From positions 1 through 64,000 of the forward strand of contig CAIMWO010000090.1 in NCBI GenBank assembly GCA_903845195.1: a stretch of DNA of 64,000 nt, given 5' to 3'. Shown here one piece after another: positions 51,068-59,871 of the stretch; position 1 is the first letter of the stretch, and each line of letters opens with the position of its first letter. This DNA is from an uncultured Phycisphaerales bacterium. GTDB taxonomy: Bacteria > Planctomycetota > Phycisphaerae > WQYP01. Under the pieces are notes generated by a model that was not told the origin of the DNA, did not search any database, and was given only the letters and a program-made list of their open reading frames with translations. The translations under genes and the position numbers were made by a program.

Positions 51068-51471
51068 GCAAGCGCCGGCTGATCGACACCAATTTGATTG
51101 TGCGCCATCTCGTGCAGGATCATGAGAAGCATGCCAAGACGGCGGGGAAGCTGTTTGACGCGTGCGATCGCGGGGAGGTCGTGCTGGTCGTGCTCCCGGT
51201 CGTTTTGGCCGAGTGCGTTTTTGTGTTGGAATCATTTTATGAGCAACCGCGTGGGAATATTGCGGCGGCACTGGTCAGGCTGATCAACAGTCCGGGCGTC
51301 GAAATCTGCGATACCGCCGTTCACGTTGATGCGCTCGAGCGGTACCGGAGGACGAAGTGCCATTTTGTGGACTGCATAATTGCTGCGACTGCGGCAGCGG
51401 AGGATATGCCGGTGGCGACATTTGATGAGGATTTCAGGAAGTTTTCCGATGTGCGTGTGAAGGTTGAATAA
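51064..51471 (+). CDS. PIN-domain ribonuclease toxin (VapC-like)
   Basis: 135 residues. The PIN fold acidic residues are visible: LIDTNLIVRHL (first Asp), VVLAECVFVLE (Glu), KCHFVDCIIAATA (Asp in the third block) and FDEDFRKF (last Asp/Glu). Family members cleave tRNA or rRNA when not bound by the antitoxin. It pairs with the AbrB-type antitoxin just upstream and is flanked on both sides by copies of the structured repeat. Confidence 0.92.
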   Translation: MSKRRLIDTNLIVRHLVQDHEKHAKTAGKLFDACDRGEVVLVVLPVVLAECVFVLESFYEQPRGNIAAALVRLINSPGVEICDTAVHVDALERYRRTKCHFVDCIIAATAAAEDMPVATFDEDFRKFSDVRVKVE

Positions 51472-51477
51472 GATCGG

Positions 51478-51710
51478 GTGCGTGGCCTGATGGCCGACGG
51501 CTACAGAGGGTTTTGGCATTTCGGGGCTTTGGGGGAATTGGTTCAGAAACTGTGCAAGCGGTTGAGGAGAGCAAGTTGGGCATGGCCAGGCCACCGAGAT
51601 TGTGGCCTGGACCATGGCACCCGGGCGAGGGGAATTCGGAATTCAGAGTTCGGAATTCAGAATGGTGAGGGGGACGTTTTCACCACCAAGACACGGAGAC
51701 ACCAAGACGC
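51478..51710 (+). repeat. Structured dispersed repeat, copy B
   Basis: Same order as copy A: a gtggcc...acggctacag block (as in C), gcaagcggttgaggag, hairpin TGGCCAGGCCAC/GTGGCCTGGACCA (51582-51616), heptads (51632-51673), 33-bp element (51677-51709). It starts right after the toxin stop. Confidence 0.9.
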
Positions 51711-51750
51711 GTTGAATATAGGGGAAAACGGGAAAAGATCCCTGACCCCT

Positions 51751-52080
51751 TTAGTTCACTTGCCGTCGGCACGCTTGGATGAGGGCGCGGAGCGCGGTCC
51801 AAAGTACGAATAGGGAAATTGTGATTCCGAAGGAAACCATACCCCAGAATTGGAAGGGATGTTGCGTGGGGGTAATCGGTATGTCATGGCTGCCGCGCCA
51901 TACAAAACTGCCTTGGCGCAGGGTTGCGATCGTTGCCATCCCCATGAAGGCACCCCAACTCAGACAGAATATGCCGGCAATCAGTTGAAATAGTCGCGGG
52001 TGACGCTGCTCCCAGGGTTTCTTTGGTGGAGTGCGAGGGTCTTCCTCGGGTGACTTCCAGTAAACGTGAAATGATTTCAC
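51751..52080 (-). CDS. Two-helix membrane protein, unknown function
   Basis: 109 residues starting with GTG at 52080, GGAG 8 bases upstream. A cytoplasmic Pro-rich N-terminus (KSPEEDPRTPPKKPWEQRHP) precedes two membrane segments (LFQLIAGIFCLSWGAFMGMAT and FWGMVSFGITISLFVLWTALR). No family is recognised. It lies between repeat copies B and C on the opposite strand from the toxin-antitoxin pair. Confidence 0.6.
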   Translation of the reverse strand: MKSFHVYWKSPEEDPRTPPKKPWEQRHPRLFQLIAGIFCLSWGAFMGMATIATLRQGSFVWRGSHDIPITPTQHPFQFWGMVSFGITISLFVLWTALRALIQACRRQVN

Positions 52081-52246
52081 GGGTGCTCCTGATTTTTCGG
52101 CGGTGCGGTTTCGGCACCGAAAACAAGCGTCGAATTAGACCACGATCATTCCAGAACACCAAGAATAATTTCAGTACGTCGGAGTGTCTTGGTGATTTGA
52201 TTTGCCAAAGTGTCGGCCCTTCGGGCCTCGATAAAAGGGGTGGATG

Positions 52247-52444
52247 GGGTCCGTGGCCTTACGGCACACGGCTACAGAAAGTTTTGGCCCGTTGGGCCAT
52301 TAACTCAATGGGCTGCGAACGGGTGCAAGCGGTTGAGGAGAGCAAGTTGGGCATGGCCAGGCCACCGAGGTTGTGGCCTGGACCATGGCACCCGGGGTGG
52401 GGGAATTCGGAATTCAGAGTTCGGAATTCAGAATGGTGAGGTGA
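52247..52444 (+). repeat. Structured dispersed repeat, copy C
   Basis: Same modules as B: gtggccttacgg...acggctacagaaag, gcaagcggttgaggag, hairpin TGGCCAGGCCAC/GTGGCCTGGACCA (52353-52387), heptads (52403-52444). It lacks the 33-bp tail element. Confidence 0.9.
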
Positions 52445-52454
52445 GGGGGCAGTT

Positions 52455-52489
52455 GAATGTAGAACGATGAACGGAGAATGGTGAAAAAC
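52455..52489 (+). repeat. Heptad array GAACGAT-type
   Basis: GAATGTA, GAACGAT, GAACGGA, GAATGGT, GAAAAAC. Starts 10 bp after repeat copy C. Confidence 0.9.
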
Positions 52490-52504
52490 ATGGGGGAGAA
52501 CGTG

Positions 52505-53077
52505 TCAGGTGAGGATGCCGAGGGATTGGAGTTGGAAGAAGCATTTGGCGCAGGAGTGGACGTCGGCGAGGGCGGCGTGGGCTTTGGTGAGGGGTTGGTT
52601 GAAGAGCTTGAGGTGGAGTTGGGCGAGGGTGGGCCACTTGTTGCCGTAGGGGCCGGGGATGGCGCAGAAACTGGTAGTGGATTGCATGGTGCAGATTTGT
52701 TTTTTGCCGTTGAGGAGGTTGGGGCGATTTGCGCGGAGGAATTCTGCGCCGAGGATATTGGAATCGAATTCCATGTTGTGCGCGACGAGGGTGGTGGCGG
52801 ATTGGCAGGCGGAGGCGAACTGGTCGAGGGCGGCGGAAAGGGGGACACCATCGGCCAGGGCGCGCTGGGTGGTGATGCCGTGGATGCGGGCGGCGTCCGC
52901 GGGGATGGTGTAGCCGTCGGGGCGGATGAGGAATTCGTGGGAGGCGACGGGCGTGCCTTGGGGATCGGTGAGGAGGAAGGCGAGCTGGACGACGCGGGGC
53001 CAGTTGGCCAGATCGGTGACGGGGGCTTTACGGCGGAGGGGGATGCCGGTGGTTTCGGTGTCGAAGAATAAATACAT
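52505..53077 (-). CDS. DnaQ-like 3'-5' exonuclease (DEDDh)
   Basis: 190 residues. Exo I FFDTETTGIP (Asp and Glu), exo II VAHNMEFDSNIL (Asp) and exo III HAALADVHSC (His and Asp) are present, so the DEDDh set is complete. It is shorter than polymerase III epsilon and has no clear beta-clamp motif. Stand-alone proteins of this type degrade RNA or DNA ends (oligoribonuclease-like or repair). Context gives no substrate. Confidence 0.88.
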   Translation of the reverse strand: MYLFFDTETTGIPLRRKAPVTDLANWPRVVQLAFLLTDPQGTPVASHEFLIRPDGYTIPADAARIHGITTQRALADGVPLSAALDQFASACQSATTLVAHNMEFDSNILGAEFLRANRPNLLNGKKQICTMQSTTSFCAIPGPYGNKWPTLAQLHLKLFNQPLTKAHAALADVHSCAKCFFQLQSLGILT

Positions 53078-53137
53078 GGGGGCTCCGCCTGTGGGTTTGA
53101 GAGGGTACAGGAGGGGATTATAGCGGAGGCGGGGAGA

Positions 53138-53172
53138 AAACGATGAACTTAGAACGATGAACGATGAAGGGG
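53138..53172 (+). repeat. Heptad array GAACGAT-type upstream of exonuclease
   Basis: AAACGAT, GAACTTA, GAACGAT, GAACGAT, GAAGGGG. Confidence 0.9.
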
Positions 53173-53179
53173 GAGTTAA

Positions 53180-53200
53180 GAGCTATGGGTTATGAGTTGG
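53180..53200 (+). repeat. Heptad array GGGTTAT-type
   Basis: GAGCTAT, GGGTTAT, GAGTTGG, then a G-tract. Similar to the TTATGGG array at 49888. Confidence 0.75.
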
Positions 53201-53216
53201 GGGGGGGTGGGGATTT

Positions 53217-53945
53217 TTAGCGGCGGAAGGGTTTGCGGGCGGGGGCGAGGGGGGATTTGAAGGGGGCGGCAGGCGGGAGGTTGGTGTGTTTACGGAGGAA
53301 ATTTTCGACTTCGGTGTGATTGTTCATATGTGCGAGGGCGAGGGCATTTTTGCGTTCCCAATCGGCGCCTTTGGAGCGGACGAGGGTGTCGGCACCGAGT
53401 TTGACGAGAAGTTCGACGGCGGCGAGGTGGCCCTGGCAGGCGGCGATGTGAAGGGGTTGGCGGCCATGCTCGGAGTTAATTTTCGCGCCGTGGTCGATGG
53501 CGATCTGGATGAGTTCGACTTTGCCGGTCCAGCAGAGTTGGATGAGAAAGAGCGTGGGTTCGGCGCCGTGCTTGAGAAGGAGTTCGACCATCTGGGGGTG
53601 ATTGACGTGCGCGCCGAGTTGGATGCCGTGGGCGCCTTTGGCGTCGACCTCTTTGGGATGAGCGGTGAGGTAGGCATTGACGGGGCCGGTGAGGCCCAGG
53701 GCGCAGGACATGAAGAGATCGGGCTGTACGCCGCGGGAGAGGAAGTATTGGAGGATGTCGATTTTTCGGGTGTGAGCGGCGGCGCGTTGGGGGGTTTCAT
53801 CGCCGGGCTTGGGAGTGAGTGCGTTCATGGCTTCGACGAGGTCGGGGCGCGGTTCGAAGATGGCCTGAACGGCGGCGAGGTCCAGATGGCAGGCAGGGAT
53901 CAAGCCGGACTGGTCGATCAGCGCTTTGGCTTCATCGTGAGTCAT
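53217..53945 (-). CDS. Ankyrin-repeat protein
   Basis: 242 residues. About four or five ankyrin repeats can be seen from residue 50 on: ETPQRAAAHTRKIDILQYFLSRG, HGIQLGAHVNHPQMVELLLKHGA, HGRQPLHIAACQGHLAAVELLVKLGA (in parts). A short basic C-terminus (SPLAPARKPFRR) ends it. No signal peptide. It is a protein-binding scaffold of unknown partner. The gene stands alone. Confidence 0.85.
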   Translation of the reverse strand: MTHDEAKALIDQSGLIPACHLDLAAVQAIFEPRPDLVEAMNALTPKPGDETPQRAAAHTRKIDILQYFLSRGVQPDLFMSCALGLTGPVNAYLTAHPKEVDAKGAHGIQLGAHVNHPQMVELLLKHGAEPTLFLIQLCWTGKVELIQIAIDHGAKINSEHGRQPLHIAACQGHLAAVELLVKLGADTLVRSKGADWERKNALALAHMNNHTEVENFLRKHTNLPPAAPFKSPLAPARKPFRR

Positions 53946-54135
53946 TAAGTTTGCACCCGGTCCACGTTACCGAATCGAGAAAGGCCCGTTCACTTCATAC
54001 CCTGCTGTGATGAATTGTGCGCGAGGGATCAGCGTAAGGCAAGGTGATTGATGAGAAAGTGCGAGCGCAGGGATGCGGTGAGGCGGACTGTAGGGAGTTC
54101 CGATAACTACAGGAGAGGCAGAACGAGCTAGTGCG

Positions 54136-54759
54136 TCAGACGCGTGGGAGATCGGCGGAAACGGGATTGGCGAGCGGTTCCGGGAAGGCTTCGGCAGCGA
54201 GCTCACAGAGACGTTCGACGGCATGGATCTGCTTTTCATCGGCGGTGACGTCGACGGAGGTGCGGATGGCGCGACGACCCCAGCCGAGCATGGGGCGGCA
54301 GCAGTCGGGGAGGTCTTTGGTTTCGGCGTTGAGGGGTTCGAGTTCGACATGGGTGCCGGCGTCGCCGGGGATGTCATAGATGTGGGTGGTCGAGTTGCCG
54401 GGTTTGATGAGTTTGCGGCTGAGGGCGAGGGAGACGATGTCGGGGAGGAAGATCTGGATGATGCCTTTGCGGGAATCCTGGAGGGTGAAGACCTGGACGC
54501 GGTACTTGCCGTCGGGGATGTAGAACTTGACGGTTTGCTGGCCGGTGGCTTCGATGAGGTGCGGGGCGAGGCGTGAGAGGAGGCAGGCGAAGCGTTTCCA
54601 GATGCGGCCGTAGCCGAGGGCGGATTCGCCGGAGCAGAATTCGACATGTTTTTCGACGGAGGCGAGGGCTTTACGTCCGAGGCGGGAAAGGAAGGCTTCG
54701 TAATCCTTTTCGGGATCGGTGGAATGACGGGGGAGAGTGGGTTCGGCATGGACGGTCAT
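54136..54759 (-). CDS. Conserved-looking hypothetical protein, 207 residues
   Basis: Starts at the ATG at 54759; an in-frame ATG at 54834 adds 25 residues. No signal or membrane segment. It has an N-terminal charged helix (DPEKDYEAFLSRLGRKALASV), a Cys/Gly region (EFCSGESALGYGRIWKRF), and then a beta-rich middle (VKFYIPDGKYRVQVFTLQD, IIQIFLPDIVSLAL). No family is recognised. It lies divergent from the Tad operon and 334 bp away, so it could share its control, but there is no direct evidence. Confidence 0.6.
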   Translation of the reverse strand: MTVHAEPTLPRHSTDPEKDYEAFLSRLGRKALASVEKHVEFCSGESALGYGRIWKRFACLLSRLAPHLIEATGQQTVKFYIPDGKYRVQVFTLQDSRKGIIQIFLPDIVSLALSRKLIKPGNSTTHIYDIPGDAGTHVELEPLNAETKDLPDCCRPMLGWGRRAIRTSVDVTADEKQIHAVERLCELAAEAFPEPLANPVSADLPRV

Positions 54760-55093
54760 CGTATGCACCCCTGCGGCCGGAGGGCGATAGATGCCGCGGC
54801 AGCATTCAAAAAGGTCAGTGCCAGACGATCGCAAGATGGGCGAAAGACGGTCCGAGAGGTTTCGGCCCCGTTAGGAATGGCTGGATGTATTATAACAGAT
54901 TGAGATGGGAATAGCTCTATGCTGGGGAAGTGGGCGCGGGGCGGGAAGGTGAAATGAGGGAGGGCGGCGGGGGCGGCGCGCGAGTTTGCATGGAACAATA
55001 CATACGTTGACGCGTTATAGAGAAGGGTTAGGATAAGCACGGCGCGGGGGAAATGGACTGGCGAATCGAGGTCGGCGTTTGGCAGGAGGTCCC
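54760..55093. other. Divergent region upstream of the Tad operon
   Basis: No gene. A candidate promoter lies at 55007-55035. The rest is G-rich on the plus strand with no clear repeats. Confidence 0.6.
55007..55035 (+). promoter_or_regulatory. Candidate promoter of the Tad/signalling operon
   Basis: TTGACG, 17 bases, AGGATA, about 60 bp before the cpaB start. The -10 is weak. Confidence 0.35.
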
Positions 55094-55837
55094 ATGCAAG
55101 ACAACAAGGCGAGCAAGGTGTTTCTGATTGTGGCGGTGGCGCTGGGGCTGCTGGCGACGGTGCTGGCGTTTGGGTACATCGAGAGCAGCGGACCGGATCG
55201 TCGCGAAGGCGTGACGATTCTGGTGGCGAAGCATGATCTGCGTCCGAACACGCCGCTGGATGCGGAGCGGGATCTGGAGCCGAAGAAGATCCCGGCGGAG
55301 TTTCTGGGGTTTGCGATGGCGTGTCTGACGCCGGGGGAATCGAGTCATTACAAGGCACAGCGGGTGAATCGATTGATCGGTGCGGGTCAGCCGGTGATGC
55401 TGGCTGACTTTTCGTTGTTGACGGAATTCACGCTGAAGGCGGGGATGGTGGCGATCAGCGTGCCGGTGCGCGGGGCGCATGGGGTGAGCGGGTTGCCGGT
55501 GCCGGGGGATCACGTGAAAGTGATGGTGACGCAGACGAAGTCGGTGATGGAGAACGGTACGCCGATGATGCAGCCGCACACGGTGGTGGCGGCCAATGGG
55601 GCGAGTTTCAAGGTGGTGGCAGTGGGAAGCCGGTTGTCGAAGCCGCGGCAGCAGGTGACGGCGATGGATCAGTACACGTCATCGCTGGAAAGCGAGATGC
55701 AGCAGTCGGTGACGATCGAGGCGACGGAGGAGCAGGGCAAGGAAATCGTGGAATTGAGCAATGCGTACCGGCTGCCGATCACGCTGATGTTGATGCCGCC
55801 GGAGCAGAATGATGCGGCGACGATGCCGGGGAAGTGA
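55094..55837 (+). CDS. cpaB: Flp/Tad pilus assembly protein CpaB
   Basis: 247 residues from the ATG at 55094, with AGGAGG upstream. An N-terminal membrane anchor (VFLIVAVALGLLATVLAFGYI) is followed by the SAF-like beta-clip domain VTILVAKHDLRPNTPLDAERDLEPKKIP (in parts). The RcpC/CpaB C-terminal domain shows MVAISVPVRGAHGVSGLPVPGDHVKVMV. It forms part of the periplasmic/outer-membrane side of the Tad machine. First gene of a same-strand run that ends beyond the window. Confidence 0.9.
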   Translation: MQDNKASKVFLIVAVALGLLATVLAFGYIESSGPDRREGVTILVAKHDLRPNTPLDAERDLEPKKIPAEFLGFAMACLTPGESSHYKAQRVNRLIGAGQPVMLADFSLLTEFTLKAGMVAISVPVRGAHGVSGLPVPGDHVKVMVTQTKSVMENGTPMMQPHTVVAANGASFKVVAVGSRLSKPRQQVTAMDQYTSSLESEMQQSVTIEATEEQGKEIVELSNAYRLPITLMLMPPEQNDAATMPGK

Positions 55838-55848
55838 TTGAAGCGAGC

Positions 55849-55887
55849 ATGCCCAGCGCCCCCCCGGGCCCCTGCCCCACTGGGCAT
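55849..55887. repeat. REP-like hairpin between cpaB and cpaF
   Basis: CATGCCCAG ... CTGGGCATG with a GC-rich interior. Related to the hairpin at 25220, with paired changes in the stem. Confidence 0.5.
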
Positions 55888-55937
55888 GGCACCCGAAATA
55901 AAGTTGGATTCAGAAACCACGCAACCGGGAATGATTG

Positions 55938-57830
55938 ATGCGCGTAGTCGTACAGAACACGTTGACGAACCGGCAGTGGGTGGGGATCGACTCGCCCGCG
56001 GGGTTTACGATCGGGCGGGATGCGAATTGCGATGTGAAGTTGGATTCGCGTTTTGTCAGCGGGCTGCATGCGCGGGTGGAGCGCGGGGCGGACGGGTGGG
56101 AGTTTGAATTGCCGCCGGGGGTGAACCCGGTGGAGATCAACGGCAAGGAATACGCACCGGGGACGACGGGGATCAAGGTAACGATTCGCGACAAGGCGGT
56201 GGTCAAACTCATGGAGTTTGTGCTGACGCTGGAGGATGCGGATCGCGAAGGGGTGGCGGAGGCGGAAGACGAGCAGATCACGGAGTTGTTTAATCTGCTG
56301 CATGCGAACGTGCTGCGGCGGCTGGATCTGCGGATGGGGGCGATATCGGCGACGGATACGTCGCAGCATCGCACGGACCAGCTCAACAAGATCATCGATG
56401 ATCTGCTGCTGAATGAATTCCGGCCGCAGGTGTTTGAGAGTGATTTGACCAAGGCACTGGGGCGGGTGGGGTTGCGGAGCCGGGTGAGCGACTGGCTGAT
56501 CCGGAAGATGACGCAGGAGAAGAAGATCACGGCGGAGTGGCACACGCTGGGGACGAATCCGGAATTGGAGGGGCCGCTGGAGGCGGCGATCATCAAGCTG
56601 GTGAACAAGGCGGGGATTTACACGGGCAAGCCGATACCGATCAATGCGGACGAGCTGGTGGATGCGACATACGCGAGCGGCTTTGGTGCGGTATGGGATG
56701 AGCTGCTGGCAAACGTGCGGATGTACGCGGTGATTTCGTACGTCAAGAAGGTGTTGTACGACATTATTTTCGGATTGGGCCCGTTGGAGGATTTGCTGCG
56801 GAGCCCGAGCATCACGGAAATCATGGTGGTGACGCCGAAGCAGATTTATATCGAGCGGAACGGGCGGGTAGTGAAGATTGCCCAGACTTTTCCGAGCGAG
56901 GAATCGTGCATATCGGTGATCGAGCGGATCGTGTCGCCGCTGGGACGGAGAATCGACCGGAGTTCACCGCTGGTCGATGCGCGGTTGCGCGATGGCAGCC
57001 GCGTGAACGCGATCATCGAGCCGCTGGCGATCAAAGGCCCGTGCATCACGATCCGGAAATTTCCGCAGTTCAAGGTGAGCGTGGATGACCTGCTGCGGTG
57101 GAAGAGCATTACGCCGCCGGCGGTGGCATTACTGCGGGCGTGCATTTTGTACCGGGCGAATGTGCTGGTGAGCGGGGGAACGGGGTCGGGCAAGACGACG
57201 CTGCTGAACGTGCTGAGCGGATTCATTCCGAATCAAGACCGTTTGGTGACGATCGAAGACTCGGCGGAACTGCGGCTCCAGCAGGAGCACGTGGTGAGCC
57301 TGGAGACGAAGCCGGCGAACTCGGAGGGGAAGGGGCAGTACACGACGCGGGACCTGGTGAAGAATGCGTTGCGTATGCGGCCGGACCGGATCATCGTGGG
57401 CGAATGCCGCGGCGATGAAGCGGTGGACATGCTGCAGGCGATGAACACGGGGCACTCGGGGAGCATGACGACGATTCACGCCAATTCGACGCAGGATGCG
57501 ATTGCGCGTCTGGAGACGATGGTGCTGATGGGGACGGAGATCCCGCTGCCGGCGGTGCGGCGACAAATTGCCTCGGCGATTCACTTGATCGTGCATACGG
57601 ACCGGCTGAGCAACGGGCAGCGTCTGGTGAGCCAGGTGAGCGAAGTGATGGGGCTGCATCCGATCAGCGGGGAGGTGGAGACGCGGGACATCATGAAGAG
57701 CGTGGAGTTGCCGGGGGGCGGCAGGACGCTCAAGCCGACCGGATATATGCCGCGGTTTTTGGGGGAGATGGTGGAGAAGGGTCATCTGCGGCTGGAGAGC
57801 TGGTTCGAGCAGGTGAGGAGCGGAACTTGA
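55938..57830 (+). CDS. cpaF: Tad secretion ATPase CpaF with N-terminal FHA domain
   Basis: 630 residues. Residues about 1-95 are an FHA-like phosphothreonine-binding domain ([27 protein letters not shown] in parts: the GR, S and H positions are kept). A helical linker follows, then the CpaF core. Walker A is [14 protein letters not shown] near residue 412, Asp-box [10 protein letters not shown], Walker B-type [15 protein letters not shown] and His-box [11 protein letters not shown] near 506. It powers pilus assembly. The FHA fusion suggests recruitment by a phosphorylated partner, and a Ser/Thr kinase gene lies three genes downstream. The stop overlaps a heptad array. Confidence 0.93.
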   Translation: MRVVVQNTLTNRQWVGIDSPAGFTIGRDANCDVKLDSRFVSGLHARVERGADGWEFELPPGVNPVEINGKEYAPGTTGIKVTIRDKAVVKLMEFVLTLEDADREGVAEAEDEQITELFNLLHANVLRRLDLRMGAISATDTSQHRTDQLNKIIDDLLLNEFRPQVFESDLTKALGRVGLRSRVSDWLIRKMTQEKKITAEWHTLGTNPELEGPLEAAIIKLVNKAGIYTGKPIPINADELVDATYASGFGAVWDELLANVRMYAVISYVKKVLYDIIFGLGPLEDLLRSPSITEIMVVTPKQIYIERNGRVVKIAQTFPSEESCISVIERIVSPLGRRIDRSSPLVDARLRDGSRVNAIIEPLAIKGPCITIRKFPQFKVSVDDLLRWKSITPPAVALLRACILYRANVLVSGGTGSGKTTLLNVLSGFIPNQDRLVTIEDSAELRLQQEHVVSLETKPANSEGKGQYTTRDLVKNALRMRPDRIIVGECRGDEAVDMLQAMNTGHSGSMTTIHANSTQDAIARLETMVLMGTEIPLPAVRRQIASAIHLIVHTDRLSNGQRLVSQVSEVMGLHPISGEVETRDIMKSVELPGGGRTLKPTGYMPRFLGEMVEKGHLRLESWFEQVRSGT

Positions 57831-57863
57831 ATTCAGAATTCAGAGTTCAGAATTCAGAATGGG
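57829..57863 (+). repeat. Heptad array GAATTCA-type at a stop codon
   Basis: GAATTCA, GAATTCA, GAGTTCA, GAATTCA, GAATGGG. It begins on the G of the cpaF stop TGA. Confidence 0.95.
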
Positions 57864-57955
57864 GGCGCGTGGGAGGCGCGGGCTGCGAGGCTGCCGACGT
57901 AGGCGCGGCGTGTTGTGCATTCCATCTTCCGGGTTTTTTCCAGCGGGGGTGGTGA

Positions 57956-58804
57956 ATGCAGATGCTGATATTGATTTTGGCGGGGTTGGCGGTTGGGGGG
58001 ACGGTGGTGCTGGCGATATTGGGGGGCAAGCGCTGGCTGCTGGAGAAATTTGAACGGGACAAGGCGTGGATGCAGGTGACGGCGCTGCGGTTTAATCCGG
58101 AGCCAATCAATGCGCAGACGTACACGCTGTGGTATTACGGGGGATTTCTGGCGCTGCTGCTGCTGCTGCTCTGGATGATTCCGAATATTTTCATTGCGGT
58201 GGCGTTCTGGGTGATCTGCCTGTTTGTGCCGAAGATTTACGTGGAATGGGCGTGGAAGCGGCGGCGAATGAAGATCGATGCGCAGTTGGCGGTGACGATC
58301 AGCACGATGTGCAACAACATTCGGGCGGGGTTGACGCTGGTGCAGTCGATCCAACGGCTATCGGAAAGCGCGCCAGACCCGATTCGGTGCGAGTTCAAGG
58401 TGATGTCGAATCAGTATGCGTATGGGGCGGATCTGGACGCAGTGATTCAGAATGCCAAGGAGCGGCTGGCGCTGCCGAACTTCAATTTGTTTGCGACGGC
58501 GCTGCTGCTGAACCGGGAAATGGGCGGCAACGTGGCCGACACGTTGAGCCGCATCTCGCGAAGCCTGGACAAGATGCGCGAGATGAAACTGACGGTGGAG
58601 GCACACACGTCGGAAGGACGCACGAACATCAAGGTGCTGCTGCTGGCGCCGGTCGTGCTGCTGCTGACGCTTTCGCTGGCGGACAGCAAGGGCGTCATAC
58701 TGCTGTTCACGACGTCGCAAGGGATCGCGATTCTGCTGATTGCCGCGGCCTTGGCGGGATTCGGCGTGTACCTGGCGGGACGGATTACGAAGTCGGATGT
58801 GTGA
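57956..58804 (+). CDS. tadB: Tad inner-membrane protein TadB (T2SSF family)
   Basis: 282 residues, with two N-terminal membrane segments (LILAGLAVGGTVVLAILGG, YGGFLALLLLLLWMIPNIFIA) and two at the C-terminus (VLLLAPVVLLLTLSLADS, IAILLIAAALAGFGVYLAG). The GspF-like core is seen as IDAQLAVTISTMCNNIRAGLTLVQSIQRL (in parts) and LNREMGGNVADTLSRISRSLDKMREMKL. The start MQMLILILAGLAV has a G-rich region upstream (cagcgggggtggtga). It forms the platform with TadC. Confidence 0.9.
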   Translation: MQMLILILAGLAVGGTVVLAILGGKRWLLEKFERDKAWMQVTALRFNPEPINAQTYTLWYYGGFLALLLLLLWMIPNIFIAVAFWVICLFVPKIYVEWAWKRRRMKIDAQLAVTISTMCNNIRAGLTLVQSIQRLSESAPDPIRCEFKVMSNQYAYGADLDAVIQNAKERLALPNFNLFATALLLNREMGGNVADTLSRISRSLDKMREMKLTVEAHTSEGRTNIKVLLLAPVVLLLTLSLADSKGVILLFTTSQGIAILLIAAALAGFGVYLAGRITKSDV

Positions 58805-58812
58805 GGATCGAG

Positions 58813-58840
58813 GAAGCTGGAAGTTAGAAGTTAGAAGGTT
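58813..58840 (+). repeat. Heptad array GAAGTTA-type after tadB
   Basis: GAAGCTG, GAAGTTA, GAAGTTA, GAAGGTT, beginning 8 bp after the tadB stop. Confidence 0.9.
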
Positions 58841-58867
58841 TTGAAGGGAATTTGCTTGGACGGGTGG

Positions 58868-59803
58868 ATGGCGATGTTGCTGAAGTTGGGGGCGGCGGGG
58901 ATGTTTGGCGTGGCGGTGGCCATGCTGACGCTGGTGGCGTATCGACTGATCCAGAGGAAGCAGGAATCGATCCGGAGCGGGGTGGCGGGCGTGATTTCGA
59001 TGCGCAGAGCGGACATGCGGGAGCAGGCGCTGCGGGACAGCCTGATCTTCCGCTTCATGTTGCCGTTCATAGCGATGCTGGCGGGGCCGGTGAACCGCTT
59101 GGGTTTCGAGCCGGTGAAGGAGTATCTGCACGATCCGTACGTGAAGGCGGGGTATCCCGGGGGTCTGGACGACGATGAACTGGTGGCGGTGGGCGCGATG
59201 ATGGGGGTGGTGTTCACGATACTGATCGGTTACACGGCGGCGGCGCTGGTGGGATGGGGCTGGGTGTGGCTGGCGCTGCTGGGCATGCCCATGGGATTAC
59301 TGGGGCTGCAGGCGCACCTGAAGACGCGTGCGAAGGAACGCGAGATCGAAATTTTGCGGGCGCTGCCGTACATGCTGGATTTATTGGTGCTGATGCTGCG
59401 GAGCGGCACGAGTCTGCGGATCGCGCTGGGGCGGGTGGTGGAAGATTATGGTCGCCATGCGATCGGCGTGGAGTTCGGGCAGGTGCTGGCGGAGATCGAT
59501 GTGGGCGCGCCGCGGCCGGATTCGTTCAGGAAGATGTCGGATCGGCTGAAGATCGCGGATGTGACGTCACTGGTGGATGCGATCGTGCAGAGCGAGGAAC
59601 TGGGCTGGCCGCTGGCTGAGACGCTGGAGCGTCTGGCGGATCGGCTGAATTCGGAGCGACTGCTGATGGCGCAGAGCAAGGCGGGATCGGCGGGCGTATA
59701 CGTGATGCTGCCGAGCACGCTGGTGCTGGTTGCGACGATGCTGATTTTGTTTTCGCCGTTTCTAGTGCGTCTGCTGCGTAGCAACGGCGCGTGGATGGAA
59801 TGA
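58868..59803 (+). CDS. tadC: Tad inner-membrane protein TadC (T2SSF family)
   Basis: 311 residues from the ATG at 58868; a TTG at 58841 is also in frame. Membrane segments occur at the start (GAAGMFGVAVAMLTLVAYRL), the middle (VGAMMGVVFTILIGYTAAALV, VWLALLGMPMGLLGLQ) and the end (VYVMLPSTLVLVATMLILFSPFLV). The GspF-type motif is LRALPYMLDLLVLMLRSGTSLRIAL and EELGWPLAETLERLADRL. It pairs with TadB in the assembly platform. TadZ, TadG, the pilin and CpaA-like peptidase are not in this window, so the set is partial. Confidence 0.9.
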   Translation: MAMLLKLGAAGMFGVAVAMLTLVAYRLIQRKQESIRSGVAGVISMRRADMREQALRDSLIFRFMLPFIAMLAGPVNRLGFEPVKEYLHDPYVKAGYPGGLDDDELVAVGAMMGVVFTILIGYTAAALVGWGWVWLALLGMPMGLLGLQAHLKTRAKEREIEILRALPYMLDLLVLMLRSGTSLRIALGRVVEDYGRHAIGVEFGQVLAEIDVGAPRPDSFRKMSDRLKIADVTSLVDAIVQSEELGWPLAETLERLADRLNSERLLMAQSKAGSAGVYVMLPSTLVLVATMLILFSPFLVRLLRSNGAWME

Positions 59804-59871
59804 GATTGATTCATGGAATCGCTGGCTCATCGAAGATGTGAGACCATGAGACCAAGAAGAATGAGGCGTCG

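Larger units (their letters stand above)
52081..52504. other. Repeat-rich intergenic stretch
   Basis: No gene. It holds short hairpins such as GGCCC-TTC-GGGCC (52215) and GGCCC-GTT-GGGCC, then repeat copy C and a further heptad array to 52489. Confidence 0.7.

Noticed and set aside
50513-52444. CRISPR array
   Set aside because: The repeats are long, modular, only three copies and separated by genes; no cas genes and no regular spacers in the window.
52478-53071. 197-residue plus-strand frame over the exonuclease
   Set aside because: Gly/Glu-rich shadow of the DnaQ-like gene, which has a complete DEDDh set.
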